Assembly (NCBI GenBank): GCA_947176455.1
Contig: CAMWQQ010000142.1
Location: 1 to 5,350 of the forward strand
Reading direction: 5' to 3'
Origin: an uncultured Odoribacter sp.
GTDB taxonomy: Bacteria > Bacteroidota > Bacteroidia > Bacteroidales > Marinifilaceae
Length of the DNA: 5,350 bases
Within the stretch, counting starts at the first letter, position 1. Every line of letters begins with the position of its first letter. The notes under the pieces were generated by a model. That model saw only the letters and a list, made by a program, of their open reading frames with translations. It made no database searches and was not told the origin of the DNA. Both the position numbers and the translations under genes were made by a program. Shown piece after piece: positions 1 through 5,350 of the stretch.

Positions 1-209
1 TCGACAAGGTTGTGATTTGCTCTCAAATTAGTATCTTTGAACTATTGGAAACAACTGAAACGTTCGATGCGATGCTTTCGCAAAGGTTGTGATTTGCTCT
101 CAAATTAGTATCTTTGAACTATTGGAAACAACTCTGCCGATTATCCAGGATGAGTTCGATAAGTTGTGATTTGCTCTCAAATTAGTATCTTTGAACTATT
201 GGAAACAAC

Positions 210-239
210 ACCGATCGCATTTTTTTCCAACCATTGCTG
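210..239 (+). other. Spacer related to the spacer at 439-467
   Basis: This 30-bp spacer matches the one at 439-467 at 23 of 29 positions once its first base is left off. Both end with the same five bases, TGCTG, directly before the repeat. The reverse complement reads QQWLEKNAIG without a stop. The protospacer cannot be identified from this window. Confidence 0.85.
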
Positions 240-438
240 GTTGTGATTTGCTCTCAAATTAGTATCTTTGAACTATTGGAAACAACACATGGAAGCGCAG
301 TACCGCCAAGCAATAGTTGTGATTTGCTCTCAAATTAGTATCTTTGAACTATTGGAAACAACCAGGAAGATTTAAATATGGCTGGTGATAGGTTGTGATT
401 TGCTCTCAAATTAGTATCTTTGAACTATTGGAAACAAC

Positions 439-467
439 CCAATAGCATTCTTTTCAAGCCACTGCTG
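439..467 (+). other. Spacer related to the spacer at 210-239
   Basis: This 29-bp spacer differs from 211-239 at six positions. On the reverse complement all six are synonymous (codons CAG/CAA, CTT/TTG with two changes, AAG/AAA, GCT/GCG, ATT/ATC), so both encode QQWLEKNAIG. In the forward reading five are silent and one changes Asn to Ser. The simplest reading is two captures of one conserved coding site from diverged phages or plasmids. Confidence 0.85.
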
Positions 468-852
468 GTTGTGATTTGCTCTCAAATTAGTATCTTTGAA
501 CTATTGGAAACAACAACATTTAAAAGGTCACGAGACCAAACGCGTTGTGATTTGCTCTCAAATTAGTATCTTTGAACTATTGGAAACAACCCACCAAGGA
601 ATTGCGTACGGTCAAGAGAAGTTGTGATTTGCTCTCAAATTAGTATCTTTGAACTATTGGAAACAACGCATTATATGCTAAAACAGGTAATATAGAAGTT
701 GTGATTTGCTCTCAAATTAGTATCTTTGAACTATTGGAAACAACTCTCGAAATTTCTTTGAACGGAATCCGGCAGTTGTGATTTGCTCTCAAATTAGTAT
801 CTTTGAACTATTGGAAACAACCATCACGATTATGAAGATTACGAGAAGAAAG

Positions 853-882
853 TTGTGATTTGCTCTCAAATTAGTATCTTTG
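853..882 (+). promoter_or_regulatory. Predicted promoter in the terminal repeat, driving the tracrRNA
   Basis: The last repeat keeps TTG at 853-855 and TATCTTTG at 875-882, separated by 19 nt, matching the Bacteroides -33/-7 pattern. No spacer-repeat unit lies downstream. A start near 886-891 would instead produce a short RNA that crosses the anti-repeat and ends at the hairpin at 975-1007. This is inferred from motif match and position only. Confidence 0.55.
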
Positions 883-915
883 AACTATTGGAAACAACTG
901 TATCTGCCCTACAGA

Positions 916-951
916 TTGTATTCCAATAATTTACACGAGCAATTAGAAAAG
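916..951 (+). repeat. Degenerate inverted copy of the CRISPR repeat (anti-repeat)
   Basis: Aligned with the reverse complement of the repeat, the segment matches as TTGT, TTCCAA, TAATTT and GAGCAA in the same order. There is one inserted A at 920, about 14 bases missing between 926 and 927, and ACAC replacing GA at 933-936. The tail, 943-951, has diverged. Such a copy next to an array is the usual mark of a tracrRNA gene. Confidence 0.72.
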
Positions 952-974
952 AAAAAAGTAGTTTGTTTTCAATG

Positions 975-1007
975 ATAAATCCCGTCTTTCAACGGGATTT
1001 ATTTTTT
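975..1007 (+). terminator. Intrinsic terminator ending the array/tracrRNA transcript
   Basis: A perfect 10-bp stem (ATAAATCCCG at 975-984 with its complement at 993-1002) encloses an 8-nt loop and is followed by T at 1002-1007. The T tract is on the plus strand, so it ends rightward transcription. It stops one base before the cas2 stop codon (1008-1010). On the minus strand the hairpin follows cas2 without a U tract, so it could be at most a weak terminator for the cas operon. Confidence 0.9.
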
Positions 1008-2272
<1,265 letters not shown>

Positions 2273-2275
2273 TGC

Positions 2276-2297
2276 TTGATTGTTTATAAATAATCAA
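2276..2297. repeat. 22-bp near-perfect palindrome at the cas9-cas1 junction
   Basis: TTGATT at 2276-2281 mirrors AATCAA at 2292-2297, with TTTATAAA (2283-2290) at the centre. Ten of 11 pairs match; the exception is 2282/2291. It covers the cas9 stop codon (2294-2296) and most of the cas9-cas1 gap. In the cas mRNA it would form a weak AU-rich hairpin just before the cas1 start. It may affect cas1 translation or mRNA stability, or be a chance product of AT-rich sequence. Confidence 0.4.
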
Positions 2298-5200
2298 TAT
2301 TCTCCGACCGCAACAATCTGACCGATGTGATTAACACGAACTTTAACAATCTCATTAAGAATAGACAAACTTTTTATATTTTTAAATGCAATATCTTTAA
2401 GTTCGTTATAATCTTTAACAGAAGTTTCCAAGTGATGTCTAAACACATATTCTCTCACTATTGAATTACCATATATACATTTCGAAAACTTCTGCACCCT
2501 AAACAGATTCGGACTTATCTCACCGTAATTATTCTCATCCAACAAATCCACCTCTTTGGGATTAAAGCCGGTCTTTTCATTGGGAAACACGAAATACTCA
2601 TTTTGCTTCATACTGAAAAGGAACTGCCAGCCTTCGCTTGCCTTATAAGCCTTATCAATAACAGGCAGACCCAAATTTGCTCTTGTCACTGCCTCAAAGA
2701 AAGAAACTACTACCTCTTCTAATTCATATTTAGGATTACCATTTTCATCCATTGCGACTTGCCCGCTCTTATCTACGGAAGGTCTGCGATAAACCGCCAC
2801 GTGATGATTATTGCCTGTATTGATAAAATCCACTGGAATCTCTTTGCCATTCTCATCCAACATAATACGCCCCTCCTTATCCTTTTTCACATGCAACGGC
2901 TGTGCATTGCTGATTCCCAAAATAGCAACCCGTTTTATGGATATACCTTTCTCTTTATTCAACCAAATCGGATTTTCATCCAAATTAACAAATGCTTTCT
3001 TCGGGTCATTGCCATAGGCCTGCAAGCGTTCTTCCAATATTTTCTTAATACGCCCATCCACCACTTTCTCAACACTTAAATCTGGAGTAATATCCTTGCG
3101 AACCGTATAAATTGTTTCAAGTATTACAGTCTTTACCTTATCCGGCACTTTCTTCGTTTGCTCCTTATCCAACCAAAGCGGTCGTTTGTCCAATGAGTTT
3201 TTGCCCGTAAACGCCTTCTTCGGGTCATTCCCATTTTCCTGCAAACGCCCCAGTAAAGCCTCCCGATACACCTGCTTAGCCACAGTAGCTATTTTCACTT
3301 CATCAAAAGAAGCATTCACCTTTTCCTCCTTGGTTTGATATCGCTTGCTACTGCCATAAACGGTCTCCTTGTGCAGTTGTCCGCGTGGCGTCTGCTGTAT
3401 CTTTTTATTCAACCCTCCCTCTTTCTTGGTGATGTTCACATTATTCGTAACAACCTTATTCTTCGCTTTTATCGAAATCAACGTATTCTCCAAATGCCTT
3501 TTGGCTTCCGTGCGAAACTCATTCAAAGGGAGCGGTGCAATAGCCCTGCCATCCGAGAAATACTTATTCTTCAGCATATACTCGGTTGCATTGGGATTCA
3601 AACTGGCATTCTTATTGTTGAAATACTGAATAAAGGCATCTTTGGTAAATGCCACGGTCAAAGCATCCATAGCATGGTGGCGATGGTCATTACGCTTTGT
3701 CCAGTCTCGAATCCTGCCTATCTTTCTCCCGTCCCTGTCTTCGAAATAGTCAACCAATCCCTGTGCCTTATACTTCTCCCAATTCAATTCTTTCATCATA
3801 TCGACCAATTGCCAGTCTTCACGCAATTTGTCGGTAATGGAACCGGTCGTGGCAACAACCCGCCGACAAATGGTATTCAGCATCTCCAACGCCTGTCTGG
3901 CTATATATTGGGTATTCCGAAGGTCTCTGTCAATAAAGCCGTCCGGAATATCCTGGGCAGACATTTTCAGTTTGTTCAACTTGGCTTTCGAAGTTTCAGA
4001 TTTAAACGTCTCCTCAACACGTTTCAAATAACGGTCCAAACTATTCTCACCACCGCTCTCGCCATATTTTTCCTTCACAAAATCATAAGCTGTCTTATTT
4101 CCTTTCTCTCTGTTTATACTACTAGTTTCGAGTGTCTTATTCGAAAAGCCATCATCAAACAATCGCGCCTGCGGAATGATATGTTCTATTTCAAATTCTT
4201 TGCTGAACAGTTTTTCTCTCGAAATATAAGTATTCGAGTAAAGGGTTTTATAACCATTCGGTTTCAATTCCTCATACAACTTATAGCGCAATATGTCATT
4301 GCGACTGACATAAGACAAACCAAACTCCGCCTGTAACTCCTTTTTTATCCTTTCATTCACCTTTGTGGTGTCGGCAATGGCTTTACTGCTCTTTTCCCTC
4401 TCCTTGGCATTCTTTTTCAAGTCACGTGCCAATTCCACACGAATCTCGTCCGGTTTTCCATAGGCATCGATGATTGCGTTCACCACATTCACCATTTGAT
4501 TCAGAATTTTCTCCACCACAGGATTGCGTAAACTATTTCTTGGGAGAAGTTCCAATTTGTCTTTTAACACCTTATTCATAATCTCTTCCTTGGTCAAGGA
4601 TGATTTTGAATGCCTGTATCCCGCATATTCACAAGCTACATCATAAGCATTGCCAGCTTTCAAATAAGGCAGAATCTTATGGATAGCCTTTGCACTCAAA
4701 CTGCCGTAATCGTCTTGAAAACTGACATTTGCCAATACCGTCGCATAAGACTTGTCAAAACTATCAGGATTTATGATTTTCTGAATCTTTTCAATCAGAC
4801 GACCGCTTCCCGTCGGCGTATTATCGCCCTCAAAAGAATACAACAGATGCCAAAGTTTATAATAAGGCTGTTTGTCGAGTTCCTTATCTGAATTGAAATC
4901 CAATACCTCCGTATTCCAATGAAGCGCTGTGAAAATAGTCTTTATATACTCAATGATATCTTCAGCCGAAGACTTAAAATCCACAGGGTTATGCCCGGAC
5001 ATCTCGATAATCTTACTATACGCCTCAACCAACTCATGCCCTGTTCTGTTGCCGTCAATTGTTTTGAAATTCAAATCCAATTCCTTAGGATTGTCAAACA
5101 GCAGTTTCAACACCTCCGCTTTTGTCATCTCGTTGCGAACGAAAAGTTCTTTGGCAAGCAACTCCTTTTCTTCCTGCATCAACGGTCGACGACCATTCAG

Positions 5201-5350
5201 TTCCAGCGGGTCTGCCTCCTCTCCAAAATCATCAAATAAAACAGGCTCATCCTGTTTCTTTTTTCGCTTACCCTTCTTCCCTGCAACGGTCACTTCGATA
5301 TTATTCAATATCTGACAAATTTTCAACTCCTGAAACAAAGCAGAAGAACG
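2294..5350 (-). CDS. cas9: CRISPR-associated endonuclease Cas9 (type II-C), N-terminus outside window
   Basis: The frame is open to the right edge and gives 1018 C-terminal residues ending at TGA (2294-2296). The first visible residues are RSSALFQELKICQILNNIEV, which belong to the REC lobe, so an apparent TTG start at 5338 is not the real one. Bacteroidetes Cas9 proteins are around 1400 residues; roughly 400 are missing here, including RuvC-I and the bridge helix. Numbering from codon 5338: the REC lobe runs to about 290; RuvC-II is IRVELARDL with Glu302; HNH is EIEHIIPQA with His386, Asn400 (SNKTL) and Asn409 (INREKGN); RuvC-III is RHHAMDA with His555 and Asp558. The WED and PAM-interacting region fills about 680-1014. 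All visible catalytic residues of both nuclease sites are present and no frameshift is seen, so the part shown looks active. A lysine-rich stretch (residues 20-29) and an internal duplication (694-726 and 767-796) stand out. It cuts DNA guided by crRNA and tracrRNA and heads the cas operon. Confidence 0.98.
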   Translation of the reverse strand, partial: RSSALFQELKICQILNNIEVTVAGKKGKRKKKQDEPVLFDDFGEEADPLELNGRRPLMQEEKELLAKELFVRNEMTKAEVLKLLFDNPKELDLNFKTIDGNRTGHELVEAYSKIIEMSGHNPVDFKSSAEDIIEYIKTIFTALHWNTEVLDFNSDKELDKQPYYKLWHLLYSFEGDNTPTGSGRLIEKIQKIINPDSFDKSYATVLANVSFQDDYGSLSAKAIHKILPYLKAGNAYDVACEYAGYRHSKSSLTKEEIMNKVLKDKLELLPRNSLRNPVVEKILNQMVNVVNAIIDAYGKPDEIRVELARDLKKNAKEREKSSKAIADTTKVNERIKKELQAEFGLSYVSRNDILRYKLYEELKPNGYKTLYSNTYISREKLFSKEFEIEHIIPQARLFDDGFSNKTLETSSINREKGNKTAYDFVKEKYGESGGENSLDRYLKRVEETFKSETSKAKLNKLKMSAQDIPDGFIDRDLRNTQYIARQALEMLNTICRRVVATTGSITDKLREDWQLVDMMKELNWEKYKAQGLVDYFEDRDGRKIGRIRDWTKRNDHRHHAMDALTVAFTKDAFIQYFNNKNASLNPNATEYMLKNKYFSDGRAIAPLPLNEFRTEAKRHLENTLISIKAKNKVVTNNVNITKKEGGLNKKIQQTPRGQLHKETVYGSSKRYQTKEEKVNASFDEVKIATVAKQVYREALLGRLQENGNDPKKAFTGKNSLDKRPLWLDKEQTKKVPDKVKTVILETIYTVRKDITPDLSVEKVVDGRIKKILEERLQAYGNDPKKAFVNLDENPIWLNKEKGISIKRVAILGISNAQPLHVKKDKEGRIMLDENGKEIPVDFINTGNNHHVAVYRRPSVDKSGQVAMDENGNPKYELEEVVVSFFEAVTRANLGLPVIDKAYKASEGWQFLFSMKQNEYFVFPNEKTGFNPKEVDLLDENNYGEISPNLFRVQKFSKCIYGNSIVREYVFRHHLETSVKDYNELKDIAFKNIKSLSILNEIVKVRVNHIGQIVAVGEY

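Larger units (their letters stand above)
10..805 (+). promoter_or_regulatory. Predicted promoter inside each CRISPR repeat
   Basis: Every repeat contains TATCTTTG at repeat positions 24-31, a perfect match to the Bacteroides -7 element TAnnTTTG. A TTG at repeat positions 2-4 stands 19 nt upstream, the spacing expected for the -33 element (consensus TTTG; here GTTG). The -7 copies in repeats 1-11 lie at 32, 109, 186, 263, 339, 415, 491, 567, 644, 721 and 798 (first base). Transcription would start near repeat position 35-40, so each RNA would carry the last few repeat bases, one spacer, and the next repeat. Neisseria and Campylobacter II-C arrays are known to use promoters inside repeats; extending this here is inference. 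The minus strand has only a near match lacking one base (TAATTTG). Confidence 0.6.
1..898 (+). CRISPR. Type II-C CRISPR array, 12 repeats, left end outside window
   Basis: Twelve copies of a 47-bp repeat start at 9, 86, 163, 240, 316, 392, 468, 544, 621, 698, 775 and 852. I see no base differences between copies, including the last. The repeat begins GTTGTGATTTGCTCTC and ends CTATTGGAAACAAC, with 5-bp inverted ends (GTTGT/ACAAC) and an internal TCAAA...TTTGA stem. The 11 complete spacers are 29 or 30 bp: those at 287-315, 363-391, 439-467 and 515-543 are 29 and the rest 30. Bases 1-8 are the end of a further spacer, so the array continues to the left. The plus strand is taken as the crRNA sense because type II repeats start GTTG/GTTT at the spacer 3' side, because the repeat holds a plus-strand promoter match, and because a plus-strand terminator and a candidate tracrRNA follow. 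A 47-bp repeat with about 30-bp spacers is typical of Bacteroidetes II-C loci. The leader end is not visible. Confidence 0.98.
887..1007 (+). ncRNA. Candidate tracrRNA
   Basis: This gene-free stretch has the parts of a tracrRNA in the expected order. A small hairpin (902-906 with 912-916) is followed by an anti-repeat at 916-951, an imperfect stem-loop in which 943-950 (TTAGAAAA) can pair with 966-972 (TTTTCAA), and a terminator hairpin ending in six T. The anti-repeat is built from three blocks complementary to the repeat: TTCCAA (921-926, repeat 37-42), TAATTT (927-932, repeat 17-22) and GAGCAA (937-942, repeat 9-14). The last two give a 6-bp, internal-loop, 6-bp duplex with the 5' half of the crRNA repeat, the half Cas9 retains. 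Pairing at repeat bases 1-8 is weak (U2, U3, A7 and a U5-G wobble), which is the main doubt. The 5' end is estimated from the promoter in the last repeat. A second tracrRNA copy upstream of cas9, outside the window, cannot be excluded. Confidence 0.7.

Noticed and set aside
525..536. Small inverted repeat GGTC-ACGA-GACC in spacer 515-543
   Set aside because: It is a four-base stem in a foreign-derived spacer; no function needs to be assumed.
755..763. Spacer 745-774 shares the 9 bases TCTTTGAAC with the repeat
   Set aside because: The match is short, the TA of the -7 element is missing, and flanking bases differ; chance is sufficient.
3335..4336. Plus-strand open frame of 333 codons
   Set aside because: It lies wholly opposite cas9, whose catalytic motifs are intact in the minus frame. 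The predicted protein has no recognisable family features and there is no fitting upstream signal.
4929..5315. Plus-strand open frame of 128 codons
   Set aside because: It is antisense to the cas9 REC region with serine-rich, low-information composition. It is a shadow of the coding strand.
5336..5338. TTG as a start codon of a 1014-residue Cas9
   Set aside because: The frame continues to the window edge with RSSA and the sequence at this point is REC-lobe, so the true start is outside. A shortened Cas9 is not supported.

Overview
The window is the downstream two thirds of a type II-C CRISPR-Cas locus, most probably from a Bacteroides or close relative. The evidence is a 47-bp repeat of Bacteroides style, the Bacteroidetes type of large Cas9, a cas9-cas1-cas2 order with no csn2 or cas4, and perfect matches to the Bacteroides promoter element TAnnTTTG. 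The genus is an inference; the subtype is well supported.

Layout from left to right. Positions 1-898 are a CRISPR array with 12 identical 47-bp repeats and 11 complete spacers of 29-30 bp. The array runs off the left edge. Positions 899-1007 hold no protein gene but look like a tracrRNA: a degenerate inverted copy of the repeat (anti-repeat, about 916-951), a weak stem-loop, and a strong intrinsic terminator (975-1007). The minus strand then carries cas2 (1008-1340), cas1 (1340-2272) and the C-terminal 1018 residues of cas9 (2294-5350). cas9 is cut by the right edge, so its start, RuvC-I motif and bridge helix lie outside.

How the parts fit. The cas operon is read leftward. The array and tracrRNA appear to be read rightward, so the two units converge on the hairpin at 975-1007. 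Each repeat carries an apparent Bacteroides promoter (TTG, 19 nt, TATCTTTG) whose start site would fall near the repeat's 3' end. Each crRNA could then start from its own repeat, and the last repeat would drive the tracrRNA. Cas1-Cas2 add spacers; Cas9 with the crRNA:tracrRNA duplex cuts invading DNA.

The points most worth a second look are the repeat-embedded promoter, the tracrRNA expressed from the terminal repeat, and two spacers (210-239 and 439-467) that differ at six bases yet encode the same peptide on the opposite strand. That last pattern suggests both were taken from the same conserved gene site in two diverged invaders. The system class is known, and I see no sign of a wholly new one.
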